From the NCBI GenBank assembly GCA_015478775.1, contig JADMKP010000004.1, forward strand, positions 62,001 to 126,000: DNA of 64,000 nt, given 5' to 3'. This DNA comes from Fermentimonas sp. (GTDB taxonomy: Bacteria; Bacteroidota; Bacteroidia; Bacteroidales; Dysgonomonadaceae). Position numbers and translations under genes: made by a program. A model generated the notes under the pieces. It searched no databases. It saw only the letters and a list, made by a program, of their open reading frames with translations, and was not told the DNA's origin. Positions 38,101-46,328 of this stretch are shown here, one piece after another; the first letter of the stretch is position 1, and each line of letters starts with the position of its first letter.

Positions 38101-38978
38101 CGGCCCCCTTCAGCTTCAAAACTTCCAGCGATAGTATCGCAGGGTTTATGGGGAGCGTTGACAATGGTGTTCCTTATATAGCAGATCATCACTTTATTGG
38201 GCAGATGCATGAATTCAGGAGGGTAATACCCTGGATGGATGACGACGCATCGGGCTTCGGAGATAGCAACGCCAATTATGAAACAACTGCAATTGCAGGG
38301 AATACTTTCGACTATCCCTACCTACATGGCTTAGCTTTCGCAGAAGCGGGCTACTCTTTCATCTCCTCTTCTGCAAGTGCGGTTGAAAATGGTTACGTGA
38401 GACTTACTGATTACGCAATTGTGGACTGGATACTTGGCAAACAAAAGGAAGGGGTGATTGCACGGGGTGCTAATCCACCTAAATATAAAACATTTTCAAA
38501 CGAAGCAATGTGGGCAATCACTGATTTTTGTCATCAAGGTGGTAATATCCTTGTAAGTGGTGCCTTTGTAGGCACTGATTTATGGGACAACCCCTTAGCC
38601 ACCGAAGAAGACAGAAAATGGGCAATGGAAACTCTTAAGTACCGTTGGCGAAACAATAATGGGGCGGTAACCGGACAAGTAAAAGCCGTGCCTTCTCCTT
38701 TTCCTGCTATTAATGGATACTATACTTATTACAACACACTTAATAGTGAGAGTTACGTGGTGGAGAACCCCGATGCCATTGAACCGGCCGATGAGGGTGC
38801 ATTCACAATTTTACGATACTCTGAGAATAACCTAAGTGCGGGAGTTCTCTACCTGGGGGAGAAGTACAAAACATGTATACTGGGCTTCCCCGTAGAATCC
38901 ATAAATGGGCAGGATAACCGTAACAAGCTTATTAAACAAATTACCGATGCATTCAATTCAGAATCGATAATCAATTGA
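35199..38978 (+). CDS. multidomain cell-wall enzyme: NodB deacetylase, split amidase with golvesin-like insert, Fn3
   Basis: A 1259-residue exported protein (signal about 10-33). Order seen: a NodB polysaccharide-deacetylase domain (about 35-250) with FTGDEHADG, GPHSDKH and MPPYEW; the first part of an N-acetylmuramoyl-L-alanine amidase (about 385-480, WQSHGWHYEQ, VPMLENAGANVLLPRERD); a golvesin-like beta domain (about 520-640, YGVYVSYQ ... YHAGGKTDF); the second amidase part (about 710-850, LAFAFHTDAG, EARVPNVPTMLLELLSHQNF); an Fn3-like domain; and a C-terminal region of unknown fold. It may remove acetyl groups and cut stem peptides from peptidoglycan. A TTG at 35166 is in frame, but the ATG at 35199 directly precedes the signal peptide. 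Confidence 0.85.
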   Translation: MGLIKTNRKLNLLKIIYAVLLFIFSIDTFAKQPEMLLGGIIKGDASEKQICLVFTGDEHADGANVIMEMLERNKIKGTFFLTGNFYRNHPAITRDLQDDGHYLGPHSDKHLLYTDWQNRDSTLVSKDIFEKDLNDNYLAMKNSGVNIELPHYFMPPYEWYNMEISNWAKAMGVQIVNFTPGTSSNADYTTPDMNNYRSSETIYNNILAYEEENGLNGFLLLIHIGTDPKRTDKLYNRLDDLIKELSNRGYLFKRINELIPLTPQDLQDELFKQYINKSLTNIYKETLLRNGRVTVDSIALDERKKSIEFHTNLSLSYLPIRDETVQLIYDSVRFHLPLEYKKFRIAVFSDQQEISHLVPNFFRKKQIDKNRLIAYKVNTPLVMRVSDPSDIPTKGLQNNHLAVWQSHGWHYEQKLARWEWQRARIFQTVEDLYTQSYVVPFLVPMLENAGANVLLPRERDYNRMEIIVDNDPGIGKSTYKEHNGKESWKESAVDGFAHSKQVYLNGENPFRMGTIRQIQSINRGEVSLAEWIPVIPEKGKYGVYVSYQTVKNSANNALYSVYHAGGKTDFKVNQQMGGGTWIYLGEFQFEVEKGHKVTLSNKSKSANRVITADAVKIGGGMGNIARMPHPDGFEVENTKSSDAQMVKTVIPKINYSPEVSGYPRYTEGARYWMQWAGVPDSVYNRSEGKNDYTDDFASRGVWVNWLAGGSSVLPKEEGLNIPLDLAFAFHTDAGTFWGDTIVGTLGIYMTQFNNGLFENGKSRWASRDLSELIMEEITSDIIREFEPEWTRRHLWNRSYAEARVPNVPTMLLELLSHQNFADMRYGLDPTFRFVVSRSIYKGMLKFLATQYNRPYVIQPLPVKDFHAHFLSDTKVVLSWLPTEDPVETSATPTQYIVYTRVNGEGFDNGVIAKSNSFKTSIRKGDIYSFKIVAVNDGGKSFPSEILSVCRSHNTLDEVLIVNGFTRLSAPFSFKTSSDSIAGFMGSVDNGVPYIADHHFIGQMHEFRRVIPWMDDDASGFGDSNANYETTAIAGNTFDYPYLHGLAFAEAGYSFISSSASAVENGYVRLTDYAIVDWILGKQKEGVIARGANPPKYKTFSNEAMWAITDFCHQGGNILVSGAFVGTDLWDNPLATEEDRKWAMETLKYRWRNNNGAVTGQVKAVPSPFPAINGYYTYYNTLNSESYVVENPDAIEPADEGAFTILRYSENNLSAGVLYLGEKYKTCILGFPVESINGQDNRNKLIKQITDAFNSESIIN

Positions 38979-38998
38979 TAATTTAATTATACAAAATA

Positions 38999-40462
38999 AT
39001 GAAAAAAATAAACGCTTTTATCTTTTATACCGAACCAGAACAGACATTAAAAACAGTGAATGAACTCAAGCAATCTAATCTAATCCATCAGATTTACTTG
39101 TTAGCACCGAAAAGTCAAAGCGGTATAGACAATAACAACATTGAAGGGTGTGAAATCATAGAAATAGATGGTATAGGAAGTAGCCAAACTGTTGAATTAA
39201 TAGCAAGCAAATCTATAGTTGACTACACACTTATTTACATTAAACCAACCATGCTTAAACTGGGTTACTTCGCCTTAGAGAGAATGGTTGGTATAGCAGA
39301 AGATACCCAAGCAGGGATGGTGTATGCCGACTATTACACCGTAATTAACGGCGAGAAGAAAAACCATCCTGTAATCGATTATCAGGAAGGAAGTCTTAGG
39401 GATGATTTCGACTTTGGATCGCTCCTACTCTATAATTCTAAGGCTTTGAAGGAGGCAGTTACGGAAAATGATAAGCCCTACATGTTTGCAGGATTATATG
39501 ATTTGCGCCTCAAGGTGTCTCAGAAGCATCCGCTGATTAGAATTAACGAATATCTATATACTGAGATTGAAGAGGATACGCGAGCTTCTGGTGAAAAGAT
39601 ATTCGACTACGTGGATCCTAAAAACCGACAAGTTCAGATAGAGATGGAGCATGCATGCACACAACACCTTCTGAAAATAGGTGCTTGTTTGGAACCAGTA
39701 ACCAGAGAAATTGAATTCGACCGCTCATCATTCGTAAACGAAGCATCGGTTATTATTCCCGTTCGAAATCGTATCAAAACCATCAGGGACGCCATTAACT
39801 CAGTGTTGATGCAAAAAACCAGTTTTCCTTTTAACCTTATTGTGGTGGATAACCACTCCACAGATGGTACCACGGAAGCAATTGCTGATATCAAGGACAG
39901 TAGACTCATTCACCTAATCCCTAATAGAGACGACCTGGGAATTGGTGGTTGTTGGAATATGGGAATACATCACCCCGATTGCGGTATGTTTGCAGTTCAA
40001 CTTGATAGTGACGATGTTTATAGTGGTAGCGATACATTGCAAAAGATTGTGAATGCTTTTCACGAGCAGAACTGCGCCATGGTGGTGGGTACCTACCAGA
40101 TGACTAACTTTGAAATGCAAGAAATACCACCTGGTATTATCGACCATAAGGAATGGACTCCTGATAATGGACACAACAACGCATTGCGTATTAATGGTTT
40201 GGGTGCACCTCGCGCTTTCTACACACCTGTTTTACGTGATATAAAAATACCAAATACCAGCTATGGTGAAGATTATGCAGTGGGCCTCAATATATCTCGT
40301 CGCTACCGGATAGGCCGTGTGTACGATGTTATCTACCTATGCCGGCGTTGGGAAGGCAACAGTGATGCGTCACTAGATATAATGAAGATGAATGCACACA
40401 ACCTCTATAAAGACCGAATTAGGACATGGGAAGTGCAAGCGAGAAAGCAGCTGAAAGTGTAA
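38999..40462 (+). CDS. tandem GT2-type glycosyltransferase-like protein
   Basis: A 487-residue cytoplasmic-type protein without signal peptide. The C-terminal half (about 245-480) is a clear family-2 GT-A domain: ASVIIPVRNRIKTIRDAINSVL, LIVVDNHSTDGT and the metal motif QLDSDD. The N-terminal half looks like a degenerate second GT-A copy (AGMVYADYYTV and FDFGSLLLYNSKALKEA), lacking a clear DxD. It lies 20 bases after the deacetylase-amidase gene and 45 before namZ, so it belongs to the same operon. A synthetic enzyme inside a degradation locus is odd; its acceptor is unknown. Confidence 0.8.
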   Translation: MKKINAFIFYTEPEQTLKTVNELKQSNLIHQIYLLAPKSQSGIDNNNIEGCEIIEIDGIGSSQTVELIASKSIVDYTLIYIKPTMLKLGYFALERMVGIAEDTQAGMVYADYYTVINGEKKNHPVIDYQEGSLRDDFDFGSLLLYNSKALKEAVTENDKPYMFAGLYDLRLKVSQKHPLIRINEYLYTEIEEDTRASGEKIFDYVDPKNRQVQIEMEHACTQHLLKIGACLEPVTREIEFDRSSFVNEASVIIPVRNRIKTIRDAINSVLMQKTSFPFNLIVVDNHSTDGTTEAIADIKDSRLIHLIPNRDDLGIGGCWNMGIHHPDCGMFAVQLDSDDVYSGSDTLQKIVNAFHEQNCAMVVGTYQMTNFEMQEIPPGIIDHKEWTPDNGHNNALRINGLGAPRAFYTPVLRDIKIPNTSYGEDYAVGLNISRRYRIGRVYDVIYLCRRWEGNSDASLDIMKMNAHNLYKDRIRTWEVQARKQLKV

Positions 40463-40507
40463 AGTATTTTCAATTATTGTAAAATTTAAAGGATTAAAAC
40501 AAGGATA

Positions 40508-41830
40508 ATGAGCAAAATGAACAAACCGGATATTCTTACAGGTATAAATAAATATTCTACATCGGGTAAACCTGTTTCTAGAAAATTAGGTAAACTGCAA
40601 CTAATATCAGTCTTTATTATATGTGGTTTAATTATCTCACTACATTCTTCTGCGCAGACAATTCGTGTGAAAACGGGGATAGAGATATTGAAAGAGAGTA
40701 ATTTTAAAATTCTGCAAGGAAAGCGTGTAGGCCTTATCACAAACCCGACAGGGGTTGATAACAACTTGAAATCTACCATTGATATTTTGCACGAAGCGTC
40801 GGAAGTACAGCTTGTTGCATTGTACGGACCTGAGCATGGCGTGCGTGGTGATGTACATGCGGGCGACAAGATATCTGACTTCCGTGATACTAACACTGGC
40901 GTTCCTGTTTTCTCGCTTTATGGTGCTACTCGCAAGCCTACCCCTGAAATGCTAGAAGGGGTGGACGTGATAGTATATGATATTCAGGATATCGGATGCC
41001 GTTCTTATACCTATATCTCAACCATGTACCTAGCTATGCAGGCAGCGGCAGAAAATGATATCGAATTTGTCGTGCTGGACCGACCTAATCCGTTAGGGGG
41101 AATGAAAGTGGAAGGCAATCTGGTGGAAGAGGGTTTTTTCTCTTTTGTAAGCCAACTAAAGATACCTTATGTGTACGGACTTACCTGTGGTGAGCTAGCA
41201 GAGATGATAATTGGAGAACGTATGATGCCCAAACCCTGCAAGCTGACAGTGGTGAAAATGAAAAAATGGCGTAGAAAGATGAATTTCGAGGATACAGGCC
41301 TGCCATGGGTTCCAACATCTCCTCATATTCCGTTTGCTCATTCTGCATATTTCTACCCCGTATCGGGTATTCTTGGTGAGTTAGGCTATATGTCCATTGG
41401 CGTAGGATACACACTTCCTTTCGAGATGATTGCTGCAGAATGGATAATCGCCGAAGAATTTTCCGCTGCTTTGAATGCAAAACAACTACCGGGTATTACA
41501 TTCCGTCCAATCCACCTTAAACCTTATTATTCGGTAGGTCAGGGAAATAATCTTCAGGGGGTACAAATTTATCTTACTGATTTCCAAAAGGCACAACTGT
41601 CGGAAATCCAGTTCCACGTTATGGAGGTAGCAGCTAAACTCTACCCCGATAAGAAGGTATTCGATCACGCTCCTGAGGATCGATTTGATATGTTCAATAA
41701 GGTATCAGGTAGCGACTTTATTAAACGAGAATTCTCTAAAAACCATAGTTTTGCAGATATTCAAAATTACTGGAGTAAAGACGTAGAATCATTTAGAAAA
41801 TTATCGAAGAAATATTACCTTTACAAATAA
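40508..41830 (+). CDS. namZ: exo-beta-N-acetylmuramidase NamZ-type (DUF1343)
   Basis: A 440-residue DUF1343 protein, now known as the NamZ (GH171) family, which releases terminal MurNAc from the non-reducing end of peptidoglycan fragments. A signal peptide lies inside a 50-residue N-terminal segment (IICGLIISLHSSAQ). Family blocks: GKRVGLITNPTGVD, LYGPEHGVRGDVHAG, DIQDIGCRSYTYISTM, LDRPNPLGGMKVEGN and SPHIPFAHSAYFYP. It precedes the MurNAc transporter, kinase and etherase genes, which fits release of MurNAc in the periplasm. The long pre-signal N-terminus suggests ATG 40517 or later could also be the start. Confidence 0.9.
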   Translation: MSKMNKPDILTGINKYSTSGKPVSRKLGKLQLISVFIICGLIISLHSSAQTIRVKTGIEILKESNFKILQGKRVGLITNPTGVDNNLKSTIDILHEASEVQLVALYGPEHGVRGDVHAGDKISDFRDTNTGVPVFSLYGATRKPTPEMLEGVDVIVYDIQDIGCRSYTYISTMYLAMQAAAENDIEFVVLDRPNPLGGMKVEGNLVEEGFFSFVSQLKIPYVYGLTCGELAEMIIGERMMPKPCKLTVVKMKKWRRKMNFEDTGLPWVPTSPHIPFAHSAYFYPVSGILGELGYMSIGVGYTLPFEMIAAEWIIAEEFSAALNAKQLPGITFRPIHLKPYYSVGQGNNLQGVQIYLTDFQKAQLSEIQFHVMEVAAKLYPDKKVFDHAPEDRFDMFNKVSGSDFIKREFSKNHSFADIQNYWSKDVESFRKLSKKYYLYK

Positions 41831-41896
41831 TTTTTTAGAACCTAATTAATTTTTTTTGAACGCAATGCCAACAGTCTAATACAAATATATTTGGAA

Positions 41897-43069
41897 ATGA
41901 ATAAAATCGCAACATCACAACATAACAACCGCTTACTATCACTTGACATTCTTAGGGGAATAACCATTGCGGGAATGATTATGGTAAACAACCCCGGATC
42001 TTGGAGCTACGTATACACACCTCTTGGGCATGCGCAATGGCATGGACTTACTCCAACTGACTTAGTGTTTCCATTCTTCATGTTTATAATGGGAGTCTCC
42101 ACTTTTATGTCGTTAAGGAAATTCAACTTCGAGCCCTCAAGAGCTGCCGTATGGAAGATAGTCCGACGCACCATCTTAATCTTCGTAATTGGCTTGACAC
42201 TAGGCTGGTTTGGTATGTTTACCAGTGGGCTAAGCCAAGGGGAATCGATTCTGGTGGCTGCTAACCATTTCGATACACTTCGTATTCTGGGAGTGCTACA
42301 ACGTCTTGCTCTAGCGTATGGTTTCTCAGCATTACTTGCAGTGATAGTGAAAAATAAGCATATACCATGGGTAATTGGGATACTGCTGGTTGGTTACCAT
42401 TTACTCTTAAAATTAGGGAATGGATATGAAATGATGGAGCAGAATATTATTGCCATAGTTGATAGAGCCATGTGGGGGGCAGAACATATGTATAAGGATT
42501 GGACGCCAGCGGGAGAGCGTATCGCTTTCGATCCCGAAGGGTTGCTTAGTGCTATCCCCTCTATTGCCCATGTATTGATAGGGTTCCTTTTCGGTAAGCT
42601 GATTATTGAAAATAAAGACAACCACACGCGGGTAGAAAAGCTTTTGATTTGGGGAACTATCCTCGCTTTCTCCGGGTTATTATTGCAATATGGGGTTCCT
42701 TTAAACAAGAAAATATGGAGTGCTACCTTTGTTCTTGTCACTACTGGTTTTGCAGCCCAACTTCTAGGATTGCTTATTTGGATAATCGATATTCATAAAA
42801 AAGAGCGATGGAGCCGTTTTTTCCACTCATTTGGATTAAACCCTCTGATTGTGTATATCTTCGCAGGTGTGTTGGCAAACCTGTTTTCTAGCATCAGGTT
42901 TAACTGGCAAGGTGAAATTATCTCCATAAAAGGATTTACCTACGAGGTGTTACTGCGTCCATGGGCTGGCGACTATTTAGGCTCGTTATTCTACGCATTA
43001 CTGTTTGTTACCATCTGTTGGCTATTTGGGTATATCCTCTATAAGCGAAATATTTATATAAAACTTTAG
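41897..43069 (+). CDS. DUF5009/NagX-type sugar transporter, probable MurNAc importer
   Basis: Inner-membrane protein of 390 residues with ten or so helices, of the DUF5009 family (related to heparan-alpha-glucosaminide acetyltransferase). The hallmark LLSLDILRGITIAGMIMVNN with HAQWHGLTPTDLVFPFFMFI is at the N-terminus. Family members are linked to import of amino sugars (NagX) and, in Tannerella, a MurNAc transporter is described beside MurK and MurQ. The start is ATG 41897; a TTG two codons upstream is in frame. It sits between namZ and the kinase gene, so MurNAc is the best guess for the substrate. Confidence 0.82.
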   Translation: MNKIATSQHNNRLLSLDILRGITIAGMIMVNNPGSWSYVYTPLGHAQWHGLTPTDLVFPFFMFIMGVSTFMSLRKFNFEPSRAAVWKIVRRTILIFVIGLTLGWFGMFTSGLSQGESILVAANHFDTLRILGVLQRLALAYGFSALLAVIVKNKHIPWVIGILLVGYHLLLKLGNGYEMMEQNIIAIVDRAMWGAEHMYKDWTPAGERIAFDPEGLLSAIPSIAHVLIGFLFGKLIIENKDNHTRVEKLLIWGTILAFSGLLLQYGVPLNKKIWSATFVLVTTGFAAQLLGLLIWIIDIHKKERWSRFFHSFGLNPLIVYIFAGVLANLFSSIRFNWQGEIISIKGFTYEVLLRPWAGDYLGSLFYALLFVTICWLFGYILYKRNIYIKL

Positions 43070-43085
43070 AAAACTGACCCTTCAT

Positions 43086-43940
43086 ATGTATCAATCAAAA
43101 GAAGAATTAATTCTGATTGTAGATAGTGGTGCAACCAAAGCCGACTGGTACCTGGTAAGCAGTAAAGAAATAGCTCATAATCTCAAAAGCAATGGAATTA
43201 GTCCAGTCTTCCAGACTAAGGAGGAGATGGAGCATGAGATCAGAGAGAATATACTGCCTCTACTTAAAGAAGAATCTATTAAGGCTATTTACTTCTACGG
43301 TTCTGGATGCACCCCTGAAAATGTACCAATAGTGAAAGATGCGCTACATGCTTCATTTCCATTAGAAACTATTGAGGTATATAGCGACTTGATTGCAGCA
43401 GCTCATGCTCTATGTGGACGCCAAGCAGGAATTGCCTGCATATTAGGCACAGGCAGCAACTCATGCGAATGGGACGGCACAAAAGTGATAAAACAGGTCT
43501 CTCCACTCGGCTTTATCTTAGGCGATGAAGGGAGTGGAGCTTCGTTGGGTAAGCAGTTGTTAAGCGATGCCCTGAAGGGACAGCTAACTGCAGGTTTGAA
43601 AGAGACATTACTCCAAGAATACCAGCTAACCCCTGCACTCGTGATTGAGAAAGTATACAGACAACAATTTCCCAGTCGTTTCCTTGCTAGCCTATCACCA
43701 TTCATACTAAAGCATATTGATGACCCCACGATTAGTCGCCTTGTGCATCAGAGTTTTTCCGATTTCTTCGAAAGAAACGTTATGCAGTACGACTTTAAAA
43801 ATAATAAGGTTAATTTTGTGGGATCAATCGCCTGGCACTATTCGTCAATTATAAAGGAAGTAGCGTTGAAAAAAGGAATTGAAATCGGCAACATAATTCA
43901 ATCACCTATGGAGGGATTAATCACTTATTATAACGCATAA
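43086..43940 (+). CDS. murK: BadF/BadG-family sugar kinase, probable MurNAc kinase
   Basis: A 284-residue cytoplasmic ATPase of the BadF/BadG/BcrA/BcrD type, which includes N-acetylglucosamine kinase and MurNAc kinase MurK. Seen: phosphate 1 motif LIVDSGATKADWYLV, the sugar site SDLIAAAHALCGRQAG, phosphate 2 ILGTGSNSCEWDG and GFILGDEGSGASLGKQLL. It would phosphorylate imported MurNAc at C6 to give the substrate of MurQ, the next gene. GlcNAc may be used as well. Start ATG is 16 bases after the transporter stop. Confidence 0.87.
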   Translation: MYQSKEELILIVDSGATKADWYLVSSKEIAHNLKSNGISPVFQTKEEMEHEIRENILPLLKEESIKAIYFYGSGCTPENVPIVKDALHASFPLETIEVYSDLIAAAHALCGRQAGIACILGTGSNSCEWDGTKVIKQVSPLGFILGDEGSGASLGKQLLSDALKGQLTAGLKETLLQEYQLTPALVIEKVYRQQFPSRFLASLSPFILKHIDDPTISRLVHQSFSDFFERNVMQYDFKNNKVNFVGSIAWHYSSIIKEVALKKGIEIGNIIQSPMEGLITYYNA

Positions 43941-44016
43941 TATGCACATATGCAGTTAATACTTCATAGATAAAACATCAAATCAATTTTCACATTTGTA
44001 AATAAACACATTAATT

Positions 44017-44835
44017 ATGAGTTTTATTAAAGTTACCGAACAGTCGTCATTGTATGATGATCTAGATAAAAAATCAGTCTTCGACATACTCAGCGAGATC
44101 AACAAGGAGGATCAAAAAGTAGCGGATGCCGTGCAAAAGACTATTCCCGAAATCGAAAAACTGGTAACGGGAATTGTGGAGCGAATGCTACGAGGGGGCC
44201 GACTTTTCTACGTAGGAGCAGGTACAAGCGGCCGACTTGGCGTGCTTGATGCTTCCGAGATTCCTCCCACTTTTGGGATGCCTGACACTTACATCATAGG
44301 TTTGATAGCAGGTGGTGATATGGCTTTGCGAAACCCAGTGGAAGCAGCTGAAGATAATTTGGAGAAAGGTTGGGAGGATCTCATGGTTTATAAGATAAAT
44401 CAAAACGATGTTCTTGTGGGCATTGCTGCCTCGGGCACCACTCCCTACGTTATTGGTGCACTACGTAACGCACGAGAAAGAGGAATCCTCACTGCAGCCA
44501 TCAGTTGTAACCCCAATTCACCAGTGGCAATGGAAGCTGAAATAAAAATAGAACCGATTGTTGGACCGGAATACGTAACTGGTAGTACCCGAATGAAGGC
44601 AGGCACAGCACAAAAACTTGTACTTAATATGATTACAACCAGCACCATGATTAAGCTGGGCAGGGTAAAAGGCAACCGCATGGTTAATATGCAACTCACA
44701 AACCAAAAGCTAGTGGATAGGGGTACGCGCATGATTGTGGAAGAATTGGGTTTATCATATGAACAGGCAAAGAACCTGTTATTGCTCAACGGATCGGTTA
44801 AAAATGCTATCGACAGTTACAATAAATTGATTTGA
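44017..44835 (+). CDS. murQ: N-acetylmuramic acid 6-phosphate etherase
   Basis: Cytoplasmic SIS-domain lyase of 272 residues that splits MurNAc-6-phosphate into GlcNAc-6-phosphate and D-lactate. The characteristic block GAGTSGRLGVLDASEIPPTFG is at about residues 67-87 and includes the catalytic Glu of DASE. GSTRMKAGTAQKLVLNMITT follows near residue 192. Length is slightly below E. coli MurQ (298). It ends the import-kinase-etherase series and fixes the purpose of this operon as MurNAc catabolism. NagA and NagB, needed for the next steps, are not in the window. Confidence 0.96.
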   Translation: MSFIKVTEQSSLYDDLDKKSVFDILSEINKEDQKVADAVQKTIPEIEKLVTGIVERMLRGGRLFYVGAGTSGRLGVLDASEIPPTFGMPDTYIIGLIAGGDMALRNPVEAAEDNLEKGWEDLMVYKINQNDVLVGIAASGTTPYVIGALRNARERGILTAAISCNPNSPVAMEAEIKIEPIVGPEYVTGSTRMKAGTAQKLVLNMITTSTMIKLGRVKGNRMVNMQLTNQKLVDRGTRMIVEELGLSYEQAKNLLLLNGSVKNAIDSYNKLI

Positions 44836-44879
44836 TATGTGATTGCTTTCTGATTAATAGTTTTTAATTGAAAAACATA

Positions 44880-44887
44880 TATCTTTG
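44880..44887 (+). promoter_or_regulatory. -7 element before the alginate-export-type porin gene
   Basis: TATCTTTG, an exact TAnnTTTG match, 38 bases before the ATG at 44925. It suggests the porin gene can be transcribed apart from murQ. Confidence 0.6.
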
Positions 44888-44924
44888 CTTTTATAACCAT
44901 TTTTATTCATAAACAACTTTTTCT

Positions 44925-46208
44925 ATGAAGAAATTTATCCTAGTAATATTATTAGCAACTTTGTTAACACCATATCAACTACATGCTCAGCTTGAAGAGA
45001 AAGGTGGAGAATTTTCAATAGACATCAATCTGCGTCCCCGATTAGAGTATCGTAATGGTTACAACCAGCCTCGTTTGGAATCAGATAAACCTTCGGCGTT
45101 TATTTCAAATCGTGCACGCTTAGGTATTAATTTTGATAATGGTTTTTTATCTGCACGTATGGCAGCACAAGATATTTCATTATGGGGACAGAAGCCTCAA
45201 AATGATAATGAAGGTAACAGATTTACCTTAAATGAAGCCTGGGCACAAATTACACATAATGAGTTTTTTGTGAAAGTAGGTAGACAATCTCTAAATTATG
45301 ATGATGGCAGAATTTTATCGGTCTCAAATTGGACTCCTACAGGAATATGGCACGATGCTCTTAAACTAGGTTATGAAAACGAACTAAATACTCTACATTT
45401 AATCTTGGCTTATAACCAATCTAGAGAAGTCACAAACTCTGGCACATTCTATTTTCCTATAGGACAGCCTTATCAGAATATGCAAACGATATGGTATCAG
45501 TACCATAATCAAACTGGCTTTAGTGCATCAGCTCTTTTTATAAATCTTGGGTTTGAAACTGGCGATCCTACTGCTGATGCTCTAATTTCGGATAAAGAGT
45601 ACTTACAAACTATGGGTACAAATATTGGATATAAAAACAACCTTTGGAATATAATGGGTACTGCCTACTACCAAATGGGTAAGAATGCTAACAGACAAGA
45701 CGTCAGTGCTTATATGCTTGCTCTACGTGGAGGTTATAAAATAGCCCCAGTGTTCTCTGTATATAGTGGAACAGAGTTTCATCCTGGACAGGATTCCGAC
45801 TCGGATATAAAGTCATATATGGATTTACTTTACAGATCAAATCACACCTTTATGGGTGCAATGGACTACTTCAAAGGGAACGATTACTATGGCGTTTTCC
45901 ATAAATACTTAGGATTTAAATGGAATGCTAGCAAAAAACTTGAATTAGATTTAAGCTATCATCATTTCAATTCTGATAAATATATTGAAGTTTCGGGAAA
46001 TGATAAAAAGAATTTAGGCTCAGAAATAGATTTCAAATTCACCTACCCTATTCGAAAATACATTGTATTTGAAGGAGGTTACTCATTTATGCTAGCTACA
46101 GATGCTATGCCTATAGCAAAAGGCAGACCAGGAAACCCAGATTCATGGCAGGATTGGGCATATATAAGTCTTACTATTAATCCGACTATCTTCAGCGGGA
46201 AATTCTAG
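44925..46208 (+). CDS. alginate-export-type outer-membrane barrel protein
   Basis: A 427-residue outer-membrane protein: signal peptide about 1-21 (ending LHAQ) and a series of amphipathic strands. It matches the alginate-export domain type in FSIDINLRPRLEYRNGY, FISNRARLGINFDNGFLSARMAAQD and AWAQITHNEFFVKVGRQSLNYDDGRIL. These are general substrate channels; alginate is not implied. It may act in peptidoglycan-fragment uptake because of its place after murQ, but it has its own promoter, so that is uncertain. A 20-bp stem terminator ends the gene. Confidence 0.82.
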   Translation: MKKFILVILLATLLTPYQLHAQLEEKGGEFSIDINLRPRLEYRNGYNQPRLESDKPSAFISNRARLGINFDNGFLSARMAAQDISLWGQKPQNDNEGNRFTLNEAWAQITHNEFFVKVGRQSLNYDDGRILSVSNWTPTGIWHDALKLGYENELNTLHLILAYNQSREVTNSGTFYFPIGQPYQNMQTIWYQYHNQTGFSASALFINLGFETGDPTADALISDKEYLQTMGTNIGYKNNLWNIMGTAYYQMGKNANRQDVSAYMLALRGGYKIAPVFSVYSGTEFHPGQDSDSDIKSYMDLLYRSNHTFMGAMDYFKGNDYYGVFHKYLGFKWNASKKLELDLSYHHFNSDKYIEVSGNDKKNLGSEIDFKFTYPIRKYIVFEGGYSFMLATDAMPIAKGRPGNPDSWQDWAYISLTINPTIFSGKF

Positions 46209-46264
46209 ACTTACTCAATTTATACTTTTACTTTAACACTCTCCTATACTTTAGCCCTCTCCTA

Positions 46265-46315
46265 AAAATAAGTGACTCCATAATATCTCTTTTGAATTAT
46301 GGAGTCACTTATTTT
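46265..46315. terminator. bidirectional terminator with a perfect 20-bp stem
   Basis: Arms 46265-46284 and 46296-46315 are perfect inverted copies (core AAGTGACTCCATAAT), with an 11-base loop. The arms begin with AAAAT and end ATTTT, giving short T-runs in both directions. It lies between the convergent porin and Gfo/Idh/MocA genes. Confidence 0.85.
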
Positions 46316-46328
46316 GGAGCTTTTTAAA

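Noticed and set aside
44925-46208. Alginate utilisation
   Set aside because: The barrel resembles alginate-export proteins, but no alginate lyase or related gene is near; the name reflects the family only.
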